From assembly GCA_903944085.1 (NCBI GenBank), contig CAJAQO010000227.1, positions 1-49,139 of the forward strand: DNA of 49,139 nucleotides. The letters run 5' to 3'. The translations under genes were made by a program, and so were the position numbers. The notes beneath the pieces were generated by a model. That model worked only from the letters and a program-made list of their open reading frames with translations. It was not told the origin of the DNA and searched no databases. The DNA is from an uncultured Verrucomicrobia subdivision 3 bacterium (GTDB lineage: Bacteria > Verrucomicrobiota > Verrucomicrobiia > Limisphaerales > UBA11358). Below, piece after piece: positions 1 to 9,352 of the stretch. Each line of letters starts with the position of its first letter. Within the stretch, counting starts at the first letter, position 1.

Positions 1-1809
1 CGGGTCCTGTAATCCGCTGCGTGAACGGCGCACAGCGTTGGACACGGCGGTGATCGCCTGCTTCTGTCCGATGATGCGCAATTGCAATCGGTCTTCCATC
101 TTGAGCAGTTTTTCGCGCTCGCCTTCGAGCATCCGCGAAACGGGAATGTGCGTCCACGCCGCGACGACCTTGGCGATGTCCTCGTCCGTGACTTCCTGAC
201 GCAGCAAAGTCGGACGGGCATTCCCGCCCTTCACCGACGGCGAAGCATCGGCCGCGCTTTCCATCTTCGCCAACTTCTTTTCCAAATCAGGAATCTTGCC
301 GTATTGCACTTCCGCCGATTTTGACAAATCGCCCGCGCGCTGGGCTTTTTCCAGTTCGAGCTTCGCCTGTTCCAACTGCTGCTGAACAATGCTGACCGCG
401 TTAACCGCAGTTTTTTCATTCTGCCACTGGGCGGTGAGCGCCTTGGATTTGTCCTTCAAGTTCGCGACCTGTTTATCAATGATCTTGAGCCGCTCCTTGC
501 TGGCCGCGTCTTTTTCTTTGGCCAGCGACGTGCGCTCGATTTCCAATTGCAAAATCTGCCGGTCAAGCTGGTCGAGCTCCGTCGGCTTGGAATCCAGCTC
601 CATCTTGATGCGCGAGGCCGCTTCGTCCACGAGGTCAATCGCCTTGTCCGGCAGAAACCGGTCGGTGATGTAGCGGTGGGACAGCGTGGCCGCCGCCACC
701 AACGCCGCGTCCTGGATGCGCACGCCGTGATGCACCTCGTATCGCTCCTTCAATCCGCGCAGAATCGCGATGGTCGCCTCAACCGTCGGCTCGTTCACCT
801 GCACCGGCTGGAAGCGGCGTTCGAGCGCCGGATCTTTCTCGATATGCTTGCGATATTCGTCGAGCGTCGTCGCGCCGACGCAGCGCAATTCGCCGCGCGC
901 GAGCTGCGGCTTCATGATGTTCGCCGCGTCCGTCGCGCCCTCCGCCGCGCCCGCGCCGACGATGGTGTGCAGCTCGTCAATGAACAAAATGATTTTCCCC
1001 TCGCTCGCGGTGATTTCCTTGAGAAACGCCTTGAGCCGGTCTTCAAATTCGCCGCGATATTTTGCACCGGCGATCATTGCGCTCAAATCCATCGCGACGA
1101 GCCGCTTGTTTTTCAGCGATTCCGGCACATCGCCGCTGACGATGCGCCGCGCCAAACCTTCCGCGATGGCGGTCTTGCCCACGCCCGGTTCGCCGATGAG
1201 GACCGGGTTATTTTTCGTGCGGCGTGTCAGCACCTGCATCACGCGGCGGATCTCCTCGTCGCGGCCGATGACCGGATCAATCTTCCCCTGCCGCGCAAGC
1301 GCCGTGAGATCGCGGCCGTATTTTTCGAGCGCCTGAAATTTTCCTTCCGGCTGTTGATCGGTTACGCGCTGGTTACCGCGCAATTCCGCAAGCGCTTTGA
1401 GCACCGCGTCGCGCTTGAGATTGTGAGCGGTGAAAATTTTCTTGAGCGACGGGCTGGCCTCGTCGAGCAAACCCAGTAGCAGATGTTCGGTGCTCACGTA
1501 ATCGTCCTTGAGCTTGCCCGCCTCGGACTGCGCGGCGTCGAGCGCCTTTTGCAAATCGCGGCCAGCGTAGGGATCGTTGCCACCTTGAATCTTGTGCCGG
1601 CGCGCGAGTTCCTTTTCCAAATCCGGCTGAAGCTGGGCGGGCGGCACGCCGATGCGCGCCAGCAATTCCGGCACGAGACTCTCGCTCTGGCCGAGCAGTG
1701 CGAGCAACAGATGTTCGCCGTCCATTTCCTGATGCGAATGTTCCCGCGCGAGGCGCTGCGCGTCCGTGAGCGCCTCCTGCGATTTCAAAGTGAGCTTGTC
1801 GAGTTGCAT
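1..1809 (-). CDS. clpB: ATP-dependent disaggregase ClpB (3' end missing at window edge)
   Basis: ClpB is an AAA+ hexameric disaggregase that works with DnaK to resolubilise aggregated proteins in the cytoplasm. The visible 603 codons begin [14 protein letters not shown], the usual ClpB N-terminus. The Clp-N repeats (about 1-145) are followed by NBD1 with Walker A GEPGVGKT (K212) and Walker B FIDELH (E279), which are the same residue numbers as in E. coli ClpB. The coiled-coil middle domain follows (about 400-520). The window ends at residue 603 in RSRSGLQDP, just before the expected Walker A of NBD2, so roughly 250 residues are missing. No internal stop was seen. The start is the ATG at 1809; upstream is a 160-bp gap to the MFS gene on the same strand. 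Identification is near certain. Confidence 0.97.
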   Translation of the reverse strand, partial: MQLDKLTLKSQEALTDAQRLAREHSHQEMDGEHLLLALLGQSESLVPELLARIGVPPAQLQPDLEKELARRHKIQGGNDPYAGRDLQKALDAAQSEAGKLKDDYVSTEHLLLGLLDEASPSLKKIFTAHNLKRDAVLKALAELRGNQRVTDQQPEGKFQALEKYGRDLTALARQGKIDPVIGRDEEIRRVMQVLTRRTKNNPVLIGEPGVGKTAIAEGLARRIVSGDVPESLKNKRLVAMDLSAMIAGAKYRGEFEDRLKAFLKEITASEGKIILFIDELHTIVGAGAAEGATDAANIMKPQLARGELRCVGATTLDEYRKHIEKDPALERRFQPVQVNEPTVEATIAILRGLKERYEVHHGVRIQDAALVAAATLSHRYITDRFLPDKAIDLVDEAASRIKMELDSKPTELDQLDRQILQLEIERTSLAKEKDAASKERLKIIDKQVANLKDKSKALTAQWQNEKTAVNAVSIVQQQLEQAKLELEKAQRAGDLSKSAEVQYGKIPDLEKKLAKMESAADASPSVKGGNARPTLLRQEVTDEDIAKVVAAWTHIPVSRMLEGEREKLLKMEDRLQLRIIGQKQAITAVSNAVRRSRSGLQDP

Positions 1810-1969
1810 GACTAATCAATAGAACGAAAGCGCGCCGCGTCAAGTCTGGGATAAATTGGTTGGCCGATATGTTTCCCCGTGCATTCTTCGAAGCCGGACA
1901 AACAAGCACGCGCGCCAGACTGGACGCGCTGAAGGCCAAGGTGCCGGCGCGAGACTGGCGCAAGCGGCA

Positions 1970-3253
1970 TCAATCGGGAGCAGTTGGATTCCGGCGCACG
2001 GCCCGCCAGGTAATCAGCCCGGCGCCGGCGCAGATCACCGCTCCCACGGTGATCGTCCACGGCACACCCATGGCGTGCGACAGGAAACCGGATTCGATTC
2101 CACCCACGGGCATCATGCCGCCGAAGACCAGCGCCCAGATGCCCATTACCCGCCCGCGCATCGCGTCCGACACGCTCGTCTGGATGAGCGTATTGGTCGT
2201 CGAGAAATAGAGCAACATTCCCCAGCCGCCAACTGCCAGACACAACAGCGCCAGCGGATACCACCGCACCACCGCCAGCAGCACCAGCATGGCTGAAAAC
2301 AACCACAGGCCGCCGAGAATCATCAGCCGGGGCCGCACGCGGTTGCCCCACGCGGCCACCGTCAGCGCCCCCAACAGCGCCCCGAAACCGTTGGCACTGA
2401 GCAGCCCGCCATAACCACTTTCGCCGACATGCAGAACGTCCGTCGCATACGCGGGCAGCAACACCGCATACGACCAGCCAAAGACTCCCACCACGCTGAA
2501 CAGCAGCAGCAGAATCCGCACCCGGCGATGGCCGGCCACATAGTGGAAGCCTTCAAGTATATGCCGTCCGGCAGAGTGCGGTTTCGCCGGCGGGACAAAC
2601 TGCGGCAGGCGCATCATCACCAAGCCGGCAATGACCGCGATGAAGCTAATCCCGTTCAGGATGAAGCACCAAGTGATGCCGACATGGGCCATGAGGAAAC
2701 CGGCCACGGCCGGGCCGACCACCCGCGCGCCGTTCACGATGGAACTGTTCAGCGACACCGCGTTCATCAGGTCTTCGCGGCTGGTCATTTCCACCATGAA
2801 CGCCTGGCGTGCGGGCATGTCAAAAGCCATTGCCACTCCGCCCACTGCGGACAGCACGAGAATGTGCCACGGTTGGATGCGCCCGCTTCCCACCAATGCC
2901 GCAAAGACGAAGGCCGTCAGCATCATGCCCGTCTGCGTGTAAAAAACCACGGTGCGTTTGGAATGCCGGTCGGCCACCGAGCCGCCCCAGAGTGAAAATA
3001 CCAGCAGGGGCAGCGAGCCGACAGCGGCCACGGTGCCCAGCAGGATCTTGGAGCCGGTCAGTTGATAGACCAGCCAGCTTTGGGCGGTGGTCTGCATCCA
3101 GGTGCCGGTGAGGGAAACAAGTTGGCCGATGAAGAACAATCGGAAGTTGCGATGCTTGAGTGCGGCAAAGGTATCGCGCCAAGTAACGCCGCCCACGACC
3201 GCTGGCGGCACGCTGGCGACTTGGGCGGATGGTTCAGTTGGTTCAGCAGGCAT
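1970..3253 (-). CDS. MFS transporter, EntS/MFS_3-type exporter
   Basis: This is a predicted 12-TM inner-membrane exporter of about 427 residues. Features include GQLVSLTGTWMQTTAQSWLV in TM1, the MFS loop signature GSVADRHSKR after TM2, and DMPARQAFMVEM in the TM4-5 region. That last motif is typical of the MFS_3 (DUF894/EntS-like) group, which exports siderophores or drugs. The substrate cannot be read from the sequence. I chose the ATG at 3253 over an upstream TTG at 3268 because TTG would add only five residues. The gene lies between clpB and the peptidase on the same strand. The 250 bp upstream (3269-3517) show nothing recognisable. Confidence 0.88.
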   Translation of the reverse strand: MPAEPTEPSAQVASVPPAVVGGVTWRDTFAALKHRNFRLFFIGQLVSLTGTWMQTTAQSWLVYQLTGSKILLGTVAAVGSLPLLVFSLWGGSVADRHSKRTVVFYTQTGMMLTAFVFAALVGSGRIQPWHILVLSAVGGVAMAFDMPARQAFMVEMTSREDLMNAVSLNSSIVNGARVVGPAVAGFLMAHVGITWCFILNGISFIAVIAGLVMMRLPQFVPPAKPHSAGRHILEGFHYVAGHRRVRILLLLFSVVGVFGWSYAVLLPAYATDVLHVGESGYGGLLSANGFGALLGALTVAAWGNRVRPRLMILGGLWLFSAMLVLLAVVRWYPLALLCLAVGGWGMLLYFSTTNTLIQTSVSDAMRGRVMGIWALVFGGMMPVGGIESGFLSHAMGVPWTITVGAVICAGAGLITWRAVRRNPTAPD

Positions 3254-3517
3254 GGCCGTCGGTGGCAACAGGCTACACGGTCACGCTGACTTGATCGAGT
3301 CTCCAGCGTAACCGGAAGCAGTGCGCCGGCTTGAACCGGATAATTTTTTAAGCGCCTTTTCAGTTCGCCCGCCACCGCCGAGGTGATCGGAAGAGTCGCC
3401 CGGCTGGCCATTCACATTGGGCGACTGGATAAAGTTGATTTCCAGCATTTGGATGGTGCGATTGGTCAATCGTCACTGCTTCCAGCCGGCGACGAAAAAC
3501 CAGATGCCGCCACCGCG

Positions 3518-5641
3518 TCAATTCACGCCGATTTTTTTCAGGAACGGCTCCAGCGAGCGCTCGCGACCCAGGAATTTTTCAATCGAGACGTTGATGTCGC
3601 GCGAGTCGCCGACGGAATAAATTTCGTTGCGCATCCGCATCCCCACGGTCTTGTCGAAGTAGCCGTCCGGGGATTTTTCAAACACCGTCGCCATGTCCGC
3701 CGCGATGGCGTCCGCCCACGCGTAGCCGTAATAGCCCGCGCCATAGCCGATGATGTGGCCGAAGTAAGCCACAAACGCCGTGTCCGGCGGCACTGGCAGC
3801 GAGACGTCGCTCAAAATTTTATTGGAGAGCGGCAACACGTCGTCCGCGTTCGTCGCGTGGATTTGCGTGTGCAGCGTCAAATCCATCAAGGCAAACGAAA
3901 GCTGCCGGCGATAAAAAGTTCCTTCCGTCGCGAGCCGCGAAGCCTTGAGCTGGTTCAAAATGTCCTGCGGAATTTTTTTCTTCGGATCGCGATAATCCGC
4001 CGCGAAGCTGTCCAGCACGGTTTTGTCCCATGGCCAGTTTTCCAGCATCTGCGACGGCGCCTCGACGAAATCCTGCGGCACGCTCGTGCCGGAGAAGCGC
4101 GAGTATTTGGCGCGCGTCAGAATCGTGTGCATCGCGTGGCCGAACTCGTGAAAGATCGTCTCCACCTCGTCATGCGACATGAGCGACGGCTTGTCCGGCT
4201 GCGGCGGCGGGAAATTGCAGACGAGCGCGCAGACCGGGCGCTGGTAGCGGCCGTCCGGCAGCAGCTTGCCCTCGATGATGCCGAACTGCGCGAAGTGGTT
4301 GTATTTGCCCTCGCGCGGAAACATATCGAGATAAAACAGGCCGAGCGGCTCGCCGGTTTTTTTGTCGGACACGGTGTAAAGCTGCAAGTCCCCAATCCAT
4401 TTGTAAGGCGCCTCGACGCGCTCAAATTTCAGGCTGAAAATGCGCTGGTAAATCGTGAACAAACCGTCCAGCACGCGGTTCATCGGGAAATAAACGCGCA
4501 ACTGCTCGGCGTCCACGTTGTATTTCGTCTTTTTCAAATCGTTGGCGAAATACCGCCAGTCCCAGACGAAAATTTTCGTGTTCGCATCGCCGGTCTCCTT
4601 GATTTTCAACTGGCGGAATTCCTCCAGCTCCGCGTCAAACTTCGGCTGCAAACCAGTCTTGAGATTCTCCAGAAATGCGATCGCCGTCGCGGCGTTTTTC
4701 ACCATGCGCGTCTCGGTCGCGTAGTCGGCGAAGCTGGCGTAGCCGAGCCGATGCGCGATGTCGTCGCGCAGCACGAGAATTTTTTGCAGCAGCGGAATGT
4801 TTTCTTCGCGCGCCAGATTGCATTGCGCGACGATCATTTTCTGACGCGTCGCTTCCAGCTTCGCGTTGTCCTCGACCATGATGTAATGGAACGTGATGTT
4901 GGCCTTGAGCGTGTATTCGTCGTCGCCGGTCTTGATGCCCTGCTGCGACAGAAAATCTTCCGGCACGCCCTCCAATTCAGCCTTCGTGAACTTCAACGCC
5001 TTCGTCGCCTTGGTAACATTGTTCTCAAAATCCGTTTCCAGCGCGGTCAGTTGCTTGCGCAGTTTCTCCACTTCATCGCGCTGGTCTTTCGGCAAATCCA
5101 AACCGGCGCGGCGATAATCGCGCAGCGTCTCGTCAAAAAGTTTTTTGTCCTCGCCCTCCAGCACCGGCTGCGTGGCCGCGAAGGCTTTCACCGCCGCATA
5201 AACATCCTCGCGGTAATCCGTGCCCACGGACCAGTCGGAAAGTTTTTTGATGGCGTCCGTCGCGGCATCGCGCACGGCGGCGTTGGTGCTGGTCTGCTCG
5301 ATCAGGCCGAGCCGGTCCGAAGCCTGCTGAACCAGGTAGCCGAGGTCGTCGAGCTGGCGGATGGTGTTGACGAAATTTACCTCGCCCGGCTTGAGCTGGC
5401 CGATGCTGTCAAGCATGGCGTTGCCGTCGGCGATGGTTTTGTCCACGGTCGCCCTGACCGCGTCCGGCGTCGTCTCAAACGTCGGCACGGTGACGACGGA
5501 ATGATATTTCGCCGCGCGGGCTTGAAATGCCGCCAGCGGATCGGCGGGAACTTTGGCCGCGCAAGGGCAGAGTTTTTTCAGGATGCTGCAACTGCTCAAA
5601 GCCGCCGCCAGCAGGATAAATGAAACACATCTCCAAATCAT
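3518..5641 (-). CDS. M3-family metallopeptidase (thimet oligopeptidase-like) lipoprotein
   Basis: This is a zinc endopeptidase of the M3 family (oligopeptidase A/Dcp/thimet group) that cleaves short peptides. The zinc site HEFGHAMH has its first His at about residue 498 and Glu 499, followed by the family segment SGTSVPQDFVEAPSQMLENW. At about 707 residues the length is normal for M3. The N-terminus MIWRCVSFILLAAALSSC is a lipoprotein signal with a lipobox ending at Cys18. This predicts a membrane-anchored enzyme outside the cytoplasm, unlike the cytoplasmic E. coli relatives. A TTG 36 nt upstream could extend the frame, but the ATG at 5641 gives the cleaner signal peptide. The gene appears to be transcribed alone. 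Confidence 0.93.
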   Translation of the reverse strand: MIWRCVSFILLAAALSSCSILKKLCPCAAKVPADPLAAFQARAAKYHSVVTVPTFETTPDAVRATVDKTIADGNAMLDSIGQLKPGEVNFVNTIRQLDDLGYLVQQASDRLGLIEQTSTNAAVRDAATDAIKKLSDWSVGTDYREDVYAAVKAFAATQPVLEGEDKKLFDETLRDYRRAGLDLPKDQRDEVEKLRKQLTALETDFENNVTKATKALKFTKAELEGVPEDFLSQQGIKTGDDEYTLKANITFHYIMVEDNAKLEATRQKMIVAQCNLAREENIPLLQKILVLRDDIAHRLGYASFADYATETRMVKNAATAIAFLENLKTGLQPKFDAELEEFRQLKIKETGDANTKIFVWDWRYFANDLKKTKYNVDAEQLRVYFPMNRVLDGLFTIYQRIFSLKFERVEAPYKWIGDLQLYTVSDKKTGEPLGLFYLDMFPREGKYNHFAQFGIIEGKLLPDGRYQRPVCALVCNFPPPQPDKPSLMSHDEVETIFHEFGHAMHTILTRAKYSRFSGTSVPQDFVEAPSQMLENWPWDKTVLDSFAADYRDPKKKIPQDILNQLKASRLATEGTFYRRQLSFALMDLTLHTQIHATNADDVLPLSNKILSDVSLPVPPDTAFVAYFGHIIGYGAGYYGYAWADAIAADMATVFEKSPDGYFDKTVGMRMRNEIYSVGDSRDINVSIEKFLGRERSLEPFLKKIGVN

Positions 5642-5786
5642 ACGCAGCAAGCTAAAGACCCGCCGAAAGGAGCGCAAGCCAGAGTGTGATTGAAGCGTGG
5701 ATTATGTCGTTCACAAACAATGCGGGTAGGGCGCGTCATTCCGTGCGCGCCGCCGATTGCCAACCCACGCGTTCGGCGGGCTGGCG

Positions 5787-5869
5787 CACTCCAAGACGCT
5801 CCGCGCAGTCCGGTGGTCATCGGCCAACGCGCCAGCGTTTTGGAGTGCGGTGGCCCGCCACCGCTTTTT
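5787..5869. repeat. interspersed palindromic element (CGGPPPLF-type)
   Basis: Two arms form a stem of 14 bp: 5787-5800 and 5834-5847 pair at 13 of 14 positions around a 33-nt loop. They are followed immediately by an 8-bp hairpin (5847-5854 with 5857-5864) and a run of five T. Read on the plus strand, the hairpin plus T-run resembles an intrinsic terminator, but no plus-strand gene precedes it. From memory, this sequence type, read as CGGPPPLF in one frame, recurs between genes in Verrucomicrobia, so I call it an interspersed repeat and not a gene. Together with the array at 6050-6259 it accounts for most of the otherwise gene-free stretch 5642-6690. Confidence 0.55.
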
Positions 5870-6049
5870 CATCGCGCACGAAACACACCCGCAATTTCAA
5901 ACACCCTTTGTCCCGTTCGGCCACCCCAAACTGCCTTTGCCTGACGCGACAGGTTATGGCATTGCCTGCCACCGTTTTGCCACTTCGACACAAAATTGGA
6001 CACGCCAAGTGGTTTTTGAGACACATTGGGGCAAAGGTCGCTCATTTCT

Positions 6050-6259
6050 CTTCAAAGGTTTCGTCGTAACCTTCAAAGAGTTTGGCAAAACCTTCAAAGG
6101 GTTCATTGAAACCTTCAAAGGTTTTATCGTAAACTTCAAAGGTCACGGCGGAACCGGCGGAGGTTTAGGCTCGCTCTTCAAAGGTTTCATCGAAACCGGC
6201 CAAGGTTTCGTCACAACCTTCAAAGGTTGCCGGTCAACCTTCAAAGGAAAGGCGCGGGG
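6050..6259. repeat. tandem array, ten 21-bp units (palindromic core)
   Basis: Units begin at 6050, 6071, 6092, 6113, 6134, 6155, 6176, 6197, 6218 and 6239, exactly 21 bp apart. The best units read CTTCAAAGGTTT followed by about nine variable bases. Across unit junctions this creates AACCTTCAAAGGTT, whose arms AACCTT and AAGGTT are perfect inverted repeats. The units at 6155 and 6197 are degenerate. Because 21 is 3x7, any open frame crossing it encodes heptads; on the plus strand these read FKGF(V/I)xT in a frame open from about 5757 to 6281. I cannot tell whether it is translated. It lies between the divergent starts of the M3 peptidase and the plus-strand operon, which suggests repeated protein-binding sites or a repeat peptide. 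Confidence 0.9.
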
Positions 6260-6690
6260 ACAACGCGGCAACGCGCGGTGAATCCCTGGCACCCGGCGGG
6301 GAAATGGCGGCGGGTAATTCGGTCGGCGCGGGGGAATGGTTCGGCGAAGCCGGCCCGGCGTGCCGGGTGCAATCCAGGCCAGAGTGGGCGCGGCGACTTT
6401 CACGAGGCGCAACCATGATCGGCCGCAAGGGAAAGCACATTTTCATTTTTAAAAATCGTGGCATAAATTGGCCGGGCGGTTTTCGCGAGCAAACGCGGGG
6501 TTTCCAAATTTGGCGGGCGATGGAAAAAACCTTTTCACTTTGAAAAAATCGCCTAGGCTTTTTGAAACCATTGCCCCAGACTGGACGTCAACCATTAGGA
6601 TCAAGCCGGGGCCGGCCGCAATGCCGGATGAAATTTAATCGGCCAGCCTGAGCGCTGGTGGCAAACGGTTTTACCGAAATCATCAAACAC

Positions 6691-7239
6691 ATGAACGACT
6701 CGACCGACAAACAAGACAGCGGCTCCTGCGCGAGCCCGTGCAACTGTGATTACTCGCTCGCCTTTCTCGTGCTGCGCGGCTGGCTGGCGGTGCGCGGCAT
6801 CGTGACGGGCATCGAAAAATTCGGCGCCTACAAAACCATTCAGCAACCGCTGCTCGACCCGGCGACCGGCCAGCCGGACGCCAGCGGCGCGCTGGTGGAT
6901 GTGAAAGTGAAATATTATGCGCTGGCGAATTACTCCGGCGTGCCCGCCGGCTTGAAGAGCAAATTTGCGAATGAGGTGCTGCTGCCCAAATTCGCGCTGA
7001 CGGCGTTCGACCATTTGCTGGGCCCGGCGCTGATCGTCACGGGCGTGATGCTGCTGCTCGGCCTCGGCACGCGGGTGTCGTTGTTCGTGCAGGGCTTGAT
7101 TTACATCGCGCTCACGGTGGGATTGATTCTGATCAAACAGGATGACGGCATTTCCTGGCTGGGCATTCACGTGGCGCTGGTCGCCTTTGCGCTGATGCTG
7201 GCCAAACACAACAAACTTACGCTGCTCAAAAAATGGTAA
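6691..7239 (+). CDS. DoxX-like integral membrane protein
   Basis: This is a small membrane protein of about 182 residues with a soluble Cys-containing N-terminus (CASPCNC near residue 17). Four hydrophobic segments follow: about 25-45, 107-130, 135-155 and 160-175. The arrangement and the segment LRGWLAVRGIVTGIEKF resemble the DoxX/DoxD-like family, whose roles are mostly unknown or redox-linked. I chose the ATG at 6691 over an upstream GTG at 6658, since residues before it look non-coding. Its stop overlaps the ATG of the next gene (ATGGTAA at 7233-7239), which implies translational coupling with the oxidoreductase. The family assignment is moderate. Confidence 0.72.
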   Translation: MNDSTDKQDSGSCASPCNCDYSLAFLVLRGWLAVRGIVTGIEKFGAYKTIQQPLLDPATGQPDASGALVDVKVKYYALANYSGVPAGLKSKFANEVLLPKFALTAFDHLLGPALIVTGVMLLLGLGTRVSLFVQGLIYIALTVGLILIKQDDGISWLGIHVALVAFALMLAKHNKLTLLKKW

Positions 7240-8579
7240 ATCAACCCCTCACCCGCCGCGAATTTCTCGGCACCACGGCCGCCGCCGGCGCGGGCTTGCT
7301 GCTGACTTCGTGCAGCCCGGATTCCAATTCCAGTGCGGCCGGCAAAAAAACCTCGGCCTTGAGCAAACTGAACATCGCGCTCATCGGCTGCGGCGCAGAG
7401 GGCCAGGTGCTGCTCGAATCGCTTATGGTCATCGAGGGCATCAACCTCGTCGCCATCGCGGATGTCTGGGATTACAACCGCAATTCGAACGTGCGCCGGC
7501 TCAAAGACCAGGGCTTTGCGGTCAAGGGCTACGAAAATTACGAAGAGCTGCTGGCGAACGAAAAAGACTTGCAGGCGGTCGTCGTGGCCACGCCGGATTT
7601 CTGGCACGCGCCCATCACCAACACCTGTTTGAAAGCCGGGCTGCACGTCTATTGCGAAAAGATGATGAGCAACACCATCGAAGGTGCCCGCTCGATGGTG
7701 CAGACGATGCGCGATACGGGCAAGCTGCTGCAAATCGGCCACCAGCGCCGCAGCAATCCGCGGTATATTTTCGCCCTGAACCGGCTGGTCAACGACGCGA
7801 AGATTTGCGGGCGCTTGACCGCCGCGCAAGCCCAGTGGAACCGTGCCAAGACGGACGATTTTGGCTGGCCCAAACATTCGGAACTCAAGCCGGAACAGCT
7901 CGCCAAGTATGGCTACAAGGACATGCACCAGTTCCGAAACTGGCGCTGGTTCAAAGGCCTGGGCGGCGGTCCGCTCTCCGACCTCGGCGCGCACCAGATT
8001 GACATTTTCAACTGGTGGTTCGGCTCGCCCGCGAAATCCGTCATGGCCAGCGGCGGCGTGGATTATTACACCACGCACGAATGGTATGACAACGCCATGG
8101 TGGTTTACGAATATCAAATCCCGACCGGCGTAGTGCGCGCGTTCTATCAGGTGCAAACGACGACGAGCGCCGGCGGCGGCTATTTTGAAATGTTCATGGG
8201 CGACGAAGGCACGATCAAGATGTCCGAGAATCCCAGCATCACGAAGCTCTACCGCGAAGACCGCGCCAAAGCCTGGGACGATTTGGTCGCTAAAAATTAT
8301 CTGCGCGCGAGCGCCGTTGCCAGCGCCGCCACGGACGCCGACAAGGTGGATGTCCGCGAAACCGCGCCGCTGCTGCAATATGACATCCCGGTGTCGTTCG
8401 CCAAAAAAATCCACCAGCCGCACCTGGAGAATTTTTTCAACGCCGTTCGCGACAAGAATGTAAAACTGAACTGCCCCGCCGACGAGGCGTTCCGCAGCGA
8501 ATACGTCATCCACAAGGCGAACGAAGCCATCGTCGCGCAAAAAACGCTGGCGATCACCGCCGCCGAAACCGAAGCCTGA
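7233..8579 (+). CDS. Gfo/Idh/MocA-family NAD(P)-dependent oxidoreductase, exported (Tat-type signal)
   Basis: The 448-residue protein starts MVNQPLTRREFLGTTAAAGA, a twin-arginine signal (RREFLG), and is followed by a Cys (LLLTSC) that could be a lipobox. The Rossmann fold carries LNIALIGCGAEGQ, and the sugar-dehydrogenase segment YCEKMMSN replaces the common EKP with EKM. The C-terminal half contains GGGPLSDLGAHQIDIFNWW, typical of the Gfo/Idh C-terminal domain that binds the sugar. Exported members of this family are common in Verrucomicrobia and Planctomycetes and are thought to act on sugar or glycan derivatives; the substrate here is unknown. Its ATG lies inside the stop of the upstream DoxX-like gene, and the secreted discoidin-like gene follows 43 bp downstream, so the three probably form one operon. 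Confidence 0.92.
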   Translation: MVNQPLTRREFLGTTAAAGAGLLLTSCSPDSNSSAAGKKTSALSKLNIALIGCGAEGQVLLESLMVIEGINLVAIADVWDYNRNSNVRRLKDQGFAVKGYENYEELLANEKDLQAVVVATPDFWHAPITNTCLKAGLHVYCEKMMSNTIEGARSMVQTMRDTGKLLQIGHQRRSNPRYIFALNRLVNDAKICGRLTAAQAQWNRAKTDDFGWPKHSELKPEQLAKYGYKDMHQFRNWRWFKGLGGGPLSDLGAHQIDIFNWWFGSPAKSVMASGGVDYYTTHEWYDNAMVVYEYQIPTGVVRAFYQVQTTTSAGGGYFEMFMGDEGTIKMSENPSITKLYREDRAKAWDDLVAKNYLRASAVASAATDADKVDVRETAPLLQYDIPVSFAKKIHQPHLENFFNAVRDKNVKLNCPADEAFRSEYVIHKANEAIVAQKTLAITAAETEA

Positions 8580-8622
8580 TTAATTTTTGAACGCCTCCAA
8601 ACCAATTAAGTCTCAATTTCAC

Positions 8623-9285
8623 ATGAATCAACTGATTTCAAAACTCACGATTGCCGTTTTGCTCACCGCCAGCGCCGCGCTGGCCCAGGACAAAATCCAG
8701 CTCACCACGGATTTGCCCAAGCCGCTGTTTGTCGGCACGCCGGTGCCGATCAAGGTGCCAAACCTGGAACCCAAGCTCACGGTCGAACATCCGGATTTTC
8801 AGGTGCCGGTCGGCACGACCAATCTGGCCAAGGGCAAAAAAGTCACCGCCAGCGACAGCGAACCCGTGGTCGGCACGCTGGACCTGATCACCGACGGCGA
8901 CAAGGAAGGCGACGAAGGCTCGTGGGTCGAACTCGGACCCGGCAAGCAATGGGTGCAGATTGACTTGGAAAAAGAGGCGAACATTTACGCGCTCATGGTC
9001 TGGCATTTTCACTCGCAGGAGCGGGTTTATTTTGACATCGTCGCGCAGGTTTCCGACGACCCTAAATTTGAAAAGGACGTGACCACGCTGTTCAACGCCG
9101 ATGCCGCCAACGAGCTGGGTTTGGGCGCGGGTTCGGATCATCCCTACATTGAAAGCTACAAAGGCAAGCTGATTGATGGCAAAGGCGTGAAAGCCCGCTA
9201 CGTCCGGCTTTACAGCAAAGGCAACACGACCAACAAGCTGAACCACTATATCGAGGTCGAAGTGTTTGGCAAACCGGCGGCCTGA
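8623..9285 (+). CDS. secreted discoidin (F5/8 type C)-like protein
   Basis: This is a 220-residue secreted protein with signal peptide MNQLISKLTIAVLLTASAALA, cleaved near AQD. The body from about residue 60 (TNLAKGKKVTASDSEP, then LGPGKQWVQIDLEKEANIYALMV, ending ARYVRLYSKG and IEVEVFG) has the jelly-roll pattern of F5/8 type C carbohydrate-binding domains. The function is probably glycan binding next to the oxidoreductase. I chose the ATG at 8623, not the TTG at 8587, because only it opens directly with the signal peptide. It is the last gene of the plus-strand operon, ahead of a GC-rich hairpin at 9295-9323. Confidence 0.82.
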   Translation: MNQLISKLTIAVLLTASAALAQDKIQLTTDLPKPLFVGTPVPIKVPNLEPKLTVEHPDFQVPVGTTNLAKGKKVTASDSEPVVGTLDLITDGDKEGDEGSWVELGPGKQWVQIDLEKEANIYALMVWHFHSQERVYFDIVAQVSDDPKFEKDVTTLFNADAANELGLGAGSDHPYIESYKGKLIDGKGVKARYVRLYSKGNTTNKLNHYIEVEVFGKPAA

Positions 9286-9294
9286 TTTTTTCCG

Positions 9295-9323
9295 CCCGCG
9301 CCCCGTTGCCAGCGAGGCGCGGG
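9295..9323 (+). terminator. GC-rich hairpin between convergent genes
   Basis: CCCGCGCC at 9295-9302 pairs perfectly with GGCGCGGG at 9316-9323 across a 13-nt loop, 9 bp after the stop of the discoidin-like gene. No T-run follows on either strand, so it is at best a weak or Rho-assisted terminator. Confidence 0.35.
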
Positions 9324-9352
9324 GTGGTCTTGCCTGAACCGCAGTCATTATT

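Noticed and set aside
3383-5623. Open frame of about 746 codons on the plus strand opposite the M3 peptidase
   Set aside because: It is antisense to a gene with clear catalytic motifs and its product is Arg/His/Phe-rich, as expected for the complement of GC-rich coding DNA.
5847-5869. Plus-strand intrinsic terminator (hairpin plus five T)
   Set aside because: No plus-strand gene lies upstream; the hairpin is better explained as part of an interspersed palindromic element.
6304-6543. Plus-strand open frame of 79 codons after the 21-bp array
   Set aside because: No signal peptide, domain or ribosome-binding site was seen, and the sequence looks like non-coding GC-rich DNA.
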